49,138 nt of DNA from Bacteroidales bacterium (GTDB lineage Bacteria; Bacteroidota; Bacteroidia; Bacteroidales; Bacteroidaceae). This document shows positions 1 to 7,460 of this stretch, in pieces; within the stretch, counting starts at the first letter, position 1; each line of letters begins with the position of its first letter. The notes beneath the pieces were generated by a model, which saw only the letters and a list, made by a program, of their open reading frames with translations, was not told where the DNA came from and did not search any database. The position numbers and the translations under genes were made by a program. The stretch covers positions 1 through 49,138 of the forward strand of contig SFKY01000008.1 of the NCBI GenBank assembly GCA_004554665.1, written 5' to 3'.

Positions 1-1
1 A

Positions 2-256
2 GCAGTTGGCACGGAGCATTATACCTTTGCTCACCCCAATCGCAATACTCAGCGCACGGATGAGAACTACCAAATGGTATGTCTTATCAGCAAACTTGAT
101 TCTATTGAACGAAATTTCCAAGCTGGCCGCAACGACTACTCATTGGCAGACTTTACTCGTGTCCTTAACGAAGGGTTAGAAACCGATGAATTTTCCGAGC
201 AAATGGGGTATGAAATGATTAAGGCACATTTGTTAAAGTATTTACGTCCTGCATAA
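2..256 (+). CDS. C-terminal end of an unidentified protein, cut by the window edge
   Basis: The frame is open from the first bases of the window to the TAA at 254-256, so the ATG at 74 is probably internal and the gene starts upstream. The visible 84 residues are hydrophilic, with a mixed helical pattern (LADFTRVLNEGLE, YEMIKAHLLKYL), no membrane segment and no motif I can name. It is followed by more than 500 bp without a convincing gene. I do not recognise the family. Confidence 0.45.
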   Translation, partial: AVGTEHYTFAHPNRNTQRTDENYQMVCLISKLDSIERNFQAGRNDYSLADFTRVLNEGLETDEFSEQMGYEMIKAHLLKYLRPA

Positions 257-807
257 CAAATATTTGCTATACACATTCTCTAAAGAAAAAGGGTTGAGCG
301 GAGTAGAAGCACTATCTATCTACCAAACAATTAATACAAATGCCAAATAAGGCTGTATAGATAAAGACCGATAATAGCCAGACATGTTTTGTCGAAGATT
401 GTTCGTAGATTTGCAGCAAATACAGGAGCTATGAGGCTGTGCTTTAATTGCTGCTTAATGACACTGCCTCTTGTCCAAAAGTCCATTATCAGACGACCGA
501 AAGGGGTATCGGAAAGCATATAGTGCCATCGAGAAGCGGACTAACGGGGATTTCGGATGTCTTCAAGAGGGACGTCAACAAGAGTTACAACCCACTGATT
601 ATCAGCACTTCCAATAGCCATAACTGTGCATCGTTAACATCTCTTTAAACAAAGCAGCTGTTTTGTTAACAGATTTTTACAGGTTAGCAATACCTTGTTT
701 TTGGCTTTTGGGCAAATGGGCTGTACCTTTGCATCGTCTACTTCCGGAACGGACAATCAGAGAACAATTAACCACAGTAACAACAACCCTCTAAACAGTA
801 AAAAACT
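257..807. other. Gene-poor stretch upstream of the HU-like gene
   Basis: No supported gene. Two short open frames on opposite strands (331-519 and 448-648) have no recognisable domain and no start signals. The right end holds the promoter of the HU-like gene and an untranslated leader of about 70 nt. The rest may be decayed sequence, but I see no transposase remnant or terminal repeat that proves it. Confidence 0.5.
700..731 (+). promoter_or_regulatory. Promoter of the HU-like gene
   Basis: TTTG at 700-703, a 20-nt spacer and TACCTTTG at 724-731 fit the Bacteroidota sigma-ABfr pattern (TTTG/TAnnTTTG). Transcription would start near 737, giving a leader of about 70 nt. Confidence 0.6.
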
Positions 808-1242
808 ATGTTGAAGTACAAACTTTATCAAGACAACCGCAGCAATTCACAGTTTCCCGGCAAGTGGTATGCACGTGCCGCCATCAATGAGACCATCGGT
901 ATCGACGGTCTGGCCGCCCACATGGCTTCGCACAACTCACCTTTCTCTAAAGGTACCATCAAAGGGATTCTGGCCGATATGGTAATCTGCATCAGAGAAC
1001 TCACCCTGCAGGGCGTGGCCGTCAAGATAGAGGATCTGGCCATCTTCTCGCTCGGCATCAAGACCAAGCCGGCAGACTCTTCCTCTAAATTCTCTGCCCA
1101 GACCAACGTGGAGAGCTTCTACTTGCGCTCCCGAGCCACTGGCCAGTTCACTCGTGCCGAACTGAAGACCGTGGCCTCTATCAGCGAGATGGACAAGTAC
1201 ATGGTAGAAGACGAAGCCGACGACGAGAGCGAGAACGCATAG
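808..1242 (+). CDS. HU-related DNA-binding protein (histone-like, TIGR01201 type)
   Basis: This 144-residue protein opens with LKYKLYQDNR and contains GTIKGILADM and a VESFYLRS segment, the pattern of the Bacteroidota HU-related family, which is longer than classical 90-residue HU and carries an N-terminal extension. It is expected to bend or coat DNA in the nucleoid. The C-terminus is strongly acidic (VEDEADDESENA), probably a disordered tail. A microprotein gene follows 100 bp downstream, an arrangement common for this family in Bacteroides and Prevotella. The start at 808 is supported by the promoter and by the conserved N-terminus. Confidence 0.85.
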   Translation: MLKYKLYQDNRSNSQFPGKWYARAAINETIGIDGLAAHMASHNSPFSKGTIKGILADMVICIRELTLQGVAVKIEDLAIFSLGIKTKPADSSSKFSAQTNVESFYLRSRATGQFTRAELKTVASISEMDKYMVEDEADDESENA

Positions 1243-1257
1243 GCATGACCGATGCAC

Positions 1258-1285
1258 GGGAGACGGAAAGGATCCGCCGTCTCCC
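1258..1285 (+). terminator. Hairpin between the HU-like gene and the microprotein gene
   Basis: A 9-bp stem GGGAGACGG/CCGTCTCCC (1258-1266 with 1277-1285) and a 10-nt loop lie 16 bp after the HU-like stop codon. No T-run follows, so it is more likely an mRNA-stabilising or partial termination element that sets the ratio of the two products than a full terminator. Confidence 0.45.
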
Positions 1286-1342
1286 CCACCTGCGAACCAT
1301 CAAGATGTTACACTAACCTAAACAAAACACACTGACTAAAAG

Positions 1343-1444
1343 ATGAAACGAGAAACCTGGAAAACCATCGTGCAGTTGTTGCTCTCCGTGCTGACGGCCG
1401 TTGCCACCACGCTGGGCATCACCTCGTGCTGCGGACTGCTGTAA
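1343..1444 (+). CDS. Smalltalk protein, 33-residue membrane microprotein
   Basis: A 33-residue frame begins MKRETWKTIVQLLLSVL, continues through TAVATTLGITSC and ends at TAA 1442-1444. The K-x-x-TWKTI-x-Q start, one hydrophobic helix and the terminal GITSC stretch match the 'smalltalk protein' family of Bacteroidota, typically found beside HU-related DNA-binding genes. The cysteines after the helix resemble a lipobox, but the chain ends just after them. The function is unknown in the literature I know. The gene is short enough to be missed by automated calling. Confidence 0.8.
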   Translation: MKRETWKTIVQLLLSVLTAVATTLGITSCCGLL

Positions 1445-1514
1445 CGGCTATTGTCCTGCCCCTGTCTCTCCAAGAGGGATTGGGGGTGGGACAAGCATCT
1501 TTTCACACAATATA

Positions 1515-1546
1515 TTTGGAGACTGTGGAAATTTGGCGTACCTTTG
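1515..1546 (+). promoter_or_regulatory. Promoter of the AspT-family exporter gene
   Basis: TTTG at 1515-1518, a 20-nt spacer and TACCTTTG at 1539-1546. This lies 65 bp upstream of the exporter start codon and makes that gene an independent transcription unit. Confidence 0.6.
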
Positions 1547-1611
1547 TTGGCTAAAAGGGTAAACTGTATGCACCGGCATGGTGTGTACATGGAGAAATTA
1601 GGAAAGAACTT

Positions 1612-3276
1612 ATGGACTGGTTATCAGCTATGTTTATCGCCGACTCGCCTATCCAGACGGTCATGGTGCTATCTGTCATCTGTGCCTTAGGCCTGGCCTT
1701 GGGCAAAGTGAAGGTCATGGGCGTGTCGCTCGGTGTGGCTTTCGTCTTCTTTGTCGGCATCCTGGCCGGCCACTGGGGGTTGCAGGTCGACGCTCGCTGC
1801 CTGGCCTACGCCGAAACCTTCGGTTTGGTGCTCTTTGTCTATATGCTCGGCCTGAGCGTGGGACCCAACTTCTTCGGTTCCTTACGACACGAGGGATTGC
1901 CGCTCAATCTCTGGTCGATGGGGGTGATAGCACTGGGCACACTGATGGCGGTGGCACTGGTGCCGCTCACGGGGGTAAGCCTGCCCGACATGGTGGGACT
2001 GCTCTGTGGTGCAACGACCAACACGCCGGCGCTGGGTGCTGCCCAGCAGGCGCTACAGCATACGGGCATTGCGGCAGGCACGCTGGCACTGGGTACCGCC
2101 GTGACTTATCCGATAGGTGTGGTGGGCGTGATCGTGGCCATGATTCTGCTGAGACGATTTGTGGCCACTCCCCGCGATCTGGAGGTGCCGAAGAAGGCTG
2201 ATACCGACCAGACCTATATCGGCGAATACGAAATTGTGAACCCTGCCCTCGATGGGAAGAAGGTCTGCGATTTTGCCCGCACCACGCACGAGCACTTCAT
2301 CATCTCGCGTATATGGCGCGGCACAGAGGTCATCGTGCCTATGGCCGACACGCAGCTGAAGATAGGCGACAAGATGCTGGTCATCACCACCAAGCAGGAG
2401 CACGACGCGCTGGAGCTGCTCTTCGGAAAGGAGATGGGAAGAGACTGGAACGTGGGAAAAATAGACTGGAACCACATAGACAACCAGATGGCCAGCCGGA
2501 GCGTGGTACTGACACGCCGGGTGCTCAACGGCAAACATCTGGGCGAGCTGCAACTGCGATCCACCTATGGGGTGAATGTGAGCCGTGTATTGCGCGGCGA
2601 CATGAAACTGCTGGCTACAGACAGTCTGCGACTCCAATACGGAGACCACATCGTGGTGGTGGGTACGCCTAAAGCGCTTGACAATGTTGAGAAATTTATA
2701 GGCAACGCCGTACAGACGCTGAACGAGCCCAACATGGGCAGCATATTCCTGGGCATCATCCTGGGTCTGGCCTTGGGCACCATTCCTGTGACCATCCCGG
2801 GCATGACGGTTCCCGTAAGACTGGGTGTAGCTGGCGGCCCTATCGTGATGGGTATCATCGTGGGCGCACTGGGTCCGAAAGCACACTTTATCTCATATAC
2901 TACCCGTAGCGCATCGCTCATTCTGCGCAAGTTGGGACTGTCGCTGTACCTGGCTTGCCTGGGTCTGGATGCCGGTAAAGAGTTTTTCCATACCCTCATC
3001 CGCCCCGAAGGCCTGATGTGGATAGGTGTGGGCGCGCTGCTGACACTGGTCCCAGTGTTGATAGTAGGCACGCTGATGCTACGTCTGCACAAGTTTGACT
3101 TCGGCACAGTGTGCGGCATCCTCTGCGGAAGCATGGCCAACCCGATGGCTTTGAGCTATGCCGATGACACCACCCAAGGCGACACACCCTCGGTGAGCTA
3201 TGCGGCTGTATATCCCTTGGGCATGTTTGTACGGGTGATAGTGGCACAAATCCTCATCATGCTATTCCTGATGTAA
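1612..3276 (+). CDS. AspT/YidE-type putative transporter with two RCK_C (TrkA-C) domains
   Basis: This 554-residue inner-membrane protein has the architecture of the aspartate:alanine exchanger family (TC 2.A.81). An N-terminal hydrophobic half (about residues 10-190) is followed by two TrkA-C ligand-binding domains (about 195-270 and 285-370) and a second hydrophobic half (about 375-554). The two membrane halves look like an internal duplication, each with Gly-rich turns such as GATTNTPALGA and AGGPIVMGIIVGALGP. The length is typical. The substrate cannot be read from sequence; relatives exchange amino or dicarboxylic acids. It is monocistronic and convergent with the next gene. Confidence 0.85.
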   Translation: MDWLSAMFIADSPIQTVMVLSVICALGLALGKVKVMGVSLGVAFVFFVGILAGHWGLQVDARCLAYAETFGLVLFVYMLGLSVGPNFFGSLRHEGLPLNLWSMGVIALGTLMAVALVPLTGVSLPDMVGLLCGATTNTPALGAAQQALQHTGIAAGTLALGTAVTYPIGVVGVIVAMILLRRFVATPRDLEVPKKADTDQTYIGEYEIVNPALDGKKVCDFARTTHEHFIISRIWRGTEVIVPMADTQLKIGDKMLVITTKQEHDALELLFGKEMGRDWNVGKIDWNHIDNQMASRSVVLTRRVLNGKHLGELQLRSTYGVNVSRVLRGDMKLLATDSLRLQYGDHIVVVGTPKALDNVEKFIGNAVQTLNEPNMGSIFLGIILGLALGTIPVTIPGMTVPVRLGVAGGPIVMGIIVGALGPKAHFISYTTRSASLILRKLGLSLYLACLGLDAGKEFFHTLIRPEGLMWIGVGALLTLVPVLIVGTLMLRLHKFDFGTVCGILCGSMANPMALSYADDTTQGDTPSVSYAAVYPLGMFVRVIVAQILIMLFLM

Positions 3277-3278
3277 GG

Positions 3279-3479
3279 CTTTTTTTTAAAGGTAAAACGG
3301 TAAAGAAGTAAAAAGGTAAAAAGACTTTTTAAAGGTAAAAAAGTGTCTGACACTGTAGATATTGTAACTGTGAAAATGGCATGGCGCATTTACCCCGCCA
3401 CCGTTTTACTTTTTACCCCTTTACCTTTTCCAAAGGCTTTTTTACCGTTTTACCTCTTTACTTTTTTACCTTAAAAAAA
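3279..3479. repeat. GGTAAAA / TTTTACC repeat block between convergent genes
   Basis: The left part (3288-3345) carries several GGTAAA or GGTAAAA units and the right part (3400-3475) several TTTTACC or TTTACC units in opposite orientation, so the whole block can fold as a long imperfect hairpin. It overlaps the 3' end of the RluA gene, whose last codons (FKVKK) lie inside the repeat. It probably ends transcription from both sides. Confidence 0.6.
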
Positions 3480-5095
3480 TCGGGCTCCCGGGTAAAGGTC
3501 ATGGTGCTTCCCGTAGCGGGATGTACAAAGGTGATGGAGGCTGCATGCAGATAGAGCCTGTCGGCAGCATGGCCATAGAGCGGGTCGCCAAGGATGGGGC
3601 GCGCCAGTCCTAATGCGTGGGCACAATGTATTCTCAATTGGTGGGTTCGTCCTGTAAGCGGGTACAGACAGATAAGGTCTGGAGCCAGCCACTCGTATCG
3701 GGTAATCGCCTCTTTACCGACCTCGTAGTCTACCTTTTGACGCGGACGGTCGTCGGCATCAGCACATAGGGGCAAACAGACGGTGCCCTCTGACGGGCGA
3801 TTGGGGATATCCGCATCGGAGGCTGCAAGCGGTTCCAACAAGGCGACATATCGCTTGCGCACCGTGTGAGCGGCAAACTGGCGCTGCAGATGGACATAAG
3901 CCTCCTGCGTCTTGGCCACAACCAGCAAGCCGCTGGTGTCTCTGTCTAACCGATGCACCATCATGGGTCCCGTGGCTTCGGGGTATCGGCTGCGTAGAAT
4001 GTCGGCCACAGAGGGCAAACCGTGGCGACCCGGTACGCTCAACATGCCGGCTGGCTTGCATACCACAACGAGATGCGCGTCTTCATACACCGTTTCCAGT
4101 TGTCCTGTACTCTGCACCGGAGCGGCATGTTCCACCTCAACACCCTGCAACATCCACGCCAAGGTGGGTGCACACTTGCCTTGACAGGCTGGGTAATACT
4201 GTAGATGGTGGCGGATTTCGCCGGCCGGACTCTCGCCCCACCAGAACATGGCCATATTGAGGGGTATCATGTCGTGCAGATAGGCATATTGGAGTAGCTT
4301 GGGCTCACAGCACTCTCCGGTTCCTGCCGGCGGCGTAAGATATGGACGCAAAGGATCATGGTGAGCGAAGATGTCGGCCAGCGACCGAGTCTCGCCCCGG
4401 CCATTGCGCATCATGAATTGGGAGAAAAGCCATGTCTGCAACTGATCGCTTGCCTGCCTCCGCCGCTGCTTGAGCGTGTCTATCTTCTGCTGGTGCAAGG
4501 CCACACGCCGCGTCACCTCGCCCAGCACCAGATCCCATCGGCGGCGTATGCGCCGCAATTCGGCTTTGAAGAATTGGCTCTCACGGGTCATCTCGCTTAG
4601 GGTTTGGGTATCGGCACAGGGGCGGCGGGCATCGCGTTGGGCTTTGGCTTGTGCCATCCGTAGTCGCCAAGCATCAAGGACACGCTGCCGCTGGCGGTCG
4701 AGGATGGGGACAGCATGCTGCCAATGACTTTGCGACAACAACTGTTGTAGCTCGGCTATACGAACATTGAGGGAGGAGATGGCACGCTCGTGGCACTTGA
4801 AATATCCTGTGGGGGACAGATAGTCGTAAACAGGCGGCACAAAATCGTCCTGATAGGGATAACCTCCCTCTATCTGTCCGCTATACGCCTGCAGATAGCC
4901 CAGGACACCACGCCATTCGACGACCAAGACACCAAACATCTTGCCGCGTTCATCGGGATGAGCCGCCATCAATGCCGGCAACGTCTGCTGCAATGCAGTG
5001 GCTGCGATGCGACATAGGGGATGTGGGCTATAACTGAACGGATCGTTCATAGCCTTAGGCAGTTCGGCCGATGGGGAAAGCGGGTGAAAAATCAT
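3458..5095 (-). CDS. RluA-family RNA pseudouridine synthase, long Bacteroidota form
   Basis: The C-terminal third (about residues 335-545) is a RluA catalytic domain with HRLDRDTSG at 381-389 (catalytic D384), a VVCKPAGMLSVPG substrate loop and the late RTHQLRIH motif. It should convert specific uridines of rRNA or tRNA to pseudouridine. The first 330 residues are a lineage extension: a long charged coiled coil (about 100-225) and a Cys-bearing segment (ECCEPKLLQYAYLH near 261 and YPACQGKC near 301-308) that could bind metal. Met16 (5050) is an alternative start just before MNDPFSYS. The RNA target is unknown. The gene is divergent from the sugar kinase. Confidence 0.85.
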   Translation of the reverse strand: MIFHPLSPSAELPKAMNDPFSYSPHPLCRIAATALQQTLPALMAAHPDERGKMFGVLVVEWRGVLGYLQAYSGQIEGGYPYQDDFVPPVYDYLSPTGYFKCHERAISSLNVRIAELQQLLSQSHWQHAVPILDRQRQRVLDAWRLRMAQAKAQRDARRPCADTQTLSEMTRESQFFKAELRRIRRRWDLVLGEVTRRVALHQQKIDTLKQRRRQASDQLQTWLFSQFMMRNGRGETRSLADIFAHHDPLRPYLTPPAGTGECCEPKLLQYAYLHDMIPLNMAMFWWGESPAGEIRHHLQYYPACQGKCAPTLAWMLQGVEVEHAAPVQSTGQLETVYEDAHLVVVCKPAGMLSVPGRHGLPSVADILRSRYPEATGPMMVHRLDRDTSGLLVVAKTQEAYVHLQRQFAAHTVRKRYVALLEPLAASDADIPNRPSEGTVCLPLCADADDRPRQKVDYEVGKEAITRYEWLAPDLICLYPLTGRTHQLRIHCAHALGLARPILGDPLYGHAADRLYLHAASITFVHPATGSTMTFTREPDFFKVKK

Positions 5096-5170
5096 GCTGC
5101 AAAGATAGCAGTTTCTCCCGTTCAGCGAGGCAGAATCCCCCTCCTTTTTTGATATTTGTCAAGAAAAACC

Positions 5171-5200
5171 TTGTTGTTCGGAAATAAATTAGTATATTTG
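5171..5200 (+). promoter_or_regulatory. Promoter of the kinase-Fur-GH3 gene group
   Basis: TTG at 5171-5173, a 19-nt spacer and TATATTTG at 5193-5200, ending 23 bp before the kinase start codon. The following genes are closely spaced and could share this promoter. Confidence 0.55.
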
Positions 5201-5223
5201 TAGAAATTTAAAACACTAAAGGC

Positions 5224-6312
5224 ATGGAAGAAAAGGAATTAAAAGGTATTGTAGAGAAATTCAACGTGGAAGGAACGATTGCGTCTATCCGCCCATTGGG
5301 TAATGGCCTGATTAACGACACGTATCTGGTCGTTACGGCAGGTGAGAATGACGACTATGTGCTTCAACGTATTAACAATAGTATTTTCCAGGATGTGGAC
5401 CTGCTTCAGCACAACGTTGAGGCCGTGACCAGCCATATCCGGAAGAAATTGATCGAAGCTGGCGAGGACGATATCTCCCGTAAGGTGCTCCACTTTGTGG
5501 AAACAGGAGAAGGCAAGACCTATTATATGGATGGTGCAGGCCGCTACTGGCGTGTGTCTGTATTCATCCCCAGAGCGAAGACGTTTGAGGCCGTGACACC
5601 GGAATATTCGTACTACGCAGGAAAGGCTTTCGGCAACTTCGAGGCAATGCTGGTGGATCTGCCTGAGACATTGGGAGAGACCATCCCCGATTTCCACAAC
5701 ATGGAACTCCGCATGCGCCAGTTGCGTGATGCTGTGGCACAGGATGCCAAGGGAAGACTGAGCGAGGTGCGCGACATCGTGGACGAGCTGGAATCGCATG
5801 CCCACGAGATGTGCAAGGCTGAGCGAATGGGGCGTGAAGGAAAACTGCCCAAGCGCGTCTGTCACTGCGACACCAAGGTCAACAATATGATGTTTGACGA
5901 AGAAGGCCGGGTGCTCTGTGTCATCGATCTGGATACCGTGATGCCGAGTTTCGTGTTCTCTGACTACGGCGACTTCCTGCGTACAGGTGCCAACTTTGTG
6001 GCAGAGGACGACCCTGAAATCGGGAAAGTTGGATTCCGCGAGGATATCTTTGAGTCGTTTACCAAAGGTTATCTGGAGTCTGCCAAGTCGTTCCTGACCC
6101 CCGTGGAGACCGAGAATCTGCCCTATGCAGTGGCCTTGTTCCCCTACATGCAGTGCGTGAGGTTCTTAACCGACTATATCAATGGCGACACCTATTATAA
6201 AATCAAGTATCCGGAGCACAATCTGGTCCGCACACGTAACCAGTTGGCACTCTTCAGATGTGTTTACGCCAAACAAGAGGAGATGGCACGCTTTATCGCG
6301 CCTTGCCTGTGA
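5224..6312 (+). CDS. Aminoglycoside phosphotransferase-fold sugar kinase, NahK-like
   Basis: This 362-residue cytoplasmic protein has the protein-kinase-like phosphotransferase fold. A glycine loop GNGLINDTY lies at 27-35, the catalytic loop HCDTKVNN at 214-221 (base D216), and the metal-binding IDLDT at 234-238. Length and motif spacing fit the family containing N-acetylhexosamine 1-kinase, which phosphorylates GlcNAc or GalNAc at C1 for salvage of mucin-type sugars; some members were once misnamed mucin desulfatases. It heads a group with a CBM9-like protein, a Fur-family regulator and a GH3 glycosidase, which supports a sugar substrate, though the specificity is inferred. Confidence 0.75.
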   Translation: MEEKELKGIVEKFNVEGTIASIRPLGNGLINDTYLVVTAGENDDYVLQRINNSIFQDVDLLQHNVEAVTSHIRKKLIEAGEDDISRKVLHFVETGEGKTYYMDGAGRYWRVSVFIPRAKTFEAVTPEYSYYAGKAFGNFEAMLVDLPETLGETIPDFHNMELRMRQLRDAVAQDAKGRLSEVRDIVDELESHAHEMCKAERMGREGKLPKRVCHCDTKVNNMMFDEEGRVLCVIDLDTVMPSFVFSDYGDFLRTGANFVAEDDPEIGKVGFREDIFESFTKGYLESAKSFLTPVETENLPYAVALFPYMQCVRFLTDYINGDTYYKIKYPEHNLVRTRNQLALFRCVYAKQEEMARFIAPCL

Positions 6313-6339
6313 TACGATGTTGAACTAACTAATAGAGAT

Positions 6340-6996
6340 ATGGAGAAGTTGTTGACAGTAAAAAAAATCGTTTGTCCATCCATTGAGGCAGCCGAGGTGC
6401 CTGCAATACTCGACAAGGCAGGGGTAGCGTTTCAGCCCATTGACTGTGTGGACTGGGAAGCCGATTATCCCTACGCCCCCAATGTGTCGTTTCGCTTGGC
6501 GCATACAGGTTCTTCGCTTCTTATAGAGTATGAGGTAGAAGAAGACAGTGTGGCCTCTGTAGCCGGGCATGACAACGGAAGGGTATGGGAAGACAGCTGC
6601 TGTGAGTTTTTCTCGCAGCCCGTAGCTGGAGGTCCATATTACAACATGGAATGCAACTGCACGGGCACCCTGTTGATAGGTTGCGGTCCCCAGAGAGAGG
6701 GCAGAGAACTGGCACCGACATCAGTGCTTGAAAGTGTCAAGCGATGGTCCTCTTTGGGACACGAACCTTTTTCAGAGCGTATAGGGAAGACCTGCTGGCG
6801 AATGGCACTCATCATTCCTGCCGAGGCATTTTTCAGAAATGCCATCATCGGATTCGATGGCATGCGAATGAAAGGAAACTTCTACAAGTGTGGTGACCAT
6901 CTGCAGAAGCCCCATTTCCTCTCATGGAATCCAATCCATGTGGATCGCCCTGACTTCCATCGTCCTGAGTTCTTTGGAGAGTTAGTCTTCGAATGA
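6340..6996 (+). CDS. Carbohydrate-binding family 9-like protein, no signal peptide
   Basis: This 218-residue protein resembles the CBM9-like (DOMON-type beta-sandwich) proteins of Bacteroidota. The central segment GRVWEDSCCEFFSQP and the following YYNMECNCTGTL match the D-x-x-EVF and YYxxExNxxG positions of that fold, and the C-terminal FKCGD/HFLSWNPI stretch is typical. There is no signal peptide or lipobox, so it is probably cytoplasmic, unlike most CBM9 modules. The stop codon overlaps the start of the Fur-family gene by 4 nt, implying translational coupling. The ligand is unknown. Confidence 0.7.
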   Translation: MEKLLTVKKIVCPSIEAAEVPAILDKAGVAFQPIDCVDWEADYPYAPNVSFRLAHTGSSLLIEYEVEEDSVASVAGHDNGRVWEDSCCEFFSQPVAGGPYYNMECNCTGTLLIGCGPQREGRELAPTSVLESVKRWSSLGHEPFSERIGKTCWRMALIIPAEAFFRNAIIGFDGMRMKGNFYKCGDHLQKPHFLSWNPIHVDRPDFHRPEFFGELVFE

Positions 6997-7430
6997 TAAT
7001 GGACGAAAAGAGGAGCGAGCACCTACTGCAAAGTCATGGCATCAGGCCTACAGCCAACCGCATCGTCATCATAAAGGCGCTGGCGGATATCGATCGCCCC
7101 TTGTCGATGGCAGAATTGGAAGCAAAGATTCTGACCATCGACAAGTCGGGTATCTACAGGAGCCTGATGCTGTTCAAACAGCACCACCTGGTTCACACTT
7201 TGGAAGATGGAAGGGGCGAGATGGTGTATGAACTATGCAGAAGTCATGGTGAGGATGACGATGACCGGCATGTGCACTTCTTTTGCGAGCATTGCCGGCA
7301 GACTTTCTGCATGGAAGAGATAGCTATTCCCCAAGTAGCAGTGCGCGAAGGCTTCATAGTCAACACCGTCAATTATATGCTAAAAGGCATTTGTCCCAAC
7401 TGCGCCAAACGGATAGCGTTGGGAAAATAA
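6993..7430 (+). CDS. Fur-family metal-responsive transcriptional regulator
   Basis: A 145-residue Fur-family protein with an N-terminal winged helix (RPTANRIVIIKAL and a DKSGIYRSLMLF recognition helix) and a C-terminal dimer domain. Structural zinc would be held by CEHC (98-101) and CPNC (134-137). The HVHFFCEHC segment is standard for the family. Subtype (Fur, Zur or PerR) cannot be fixed from this; the acidic run EDDDDR before the His motif is unusual. The start at 6993 overlaps the upstream stop; Met3 is an alternative. Its placement between a sugar-binding protein and a secreted glycosidase is unexpected for a metal regulator. Confidence 0.85.
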   Translation: MIMDEKRSEHLLQSHGIRPTANRIVIIKALADIDRPLSMAELEAKILTIDKSGIYRSLMLFKQHHLVHTLEDGRGEMVYELCRSHGEDDDDRHVHFFCEHCRQTFCMEEIAIPQVAVREGFIVNTVNYMLKGICPNCAKRIALGK

Positions 7431-7460
7431 AGGATACCTAACACTTTTAACCTATATAGT

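Noticed and set aside
331..648. Remnant of a transposase in the left gene-poor stretch
   Set aside because: The short peptides on both strands show no DDE or HUH motif and no terminal inverted repeats were seen.
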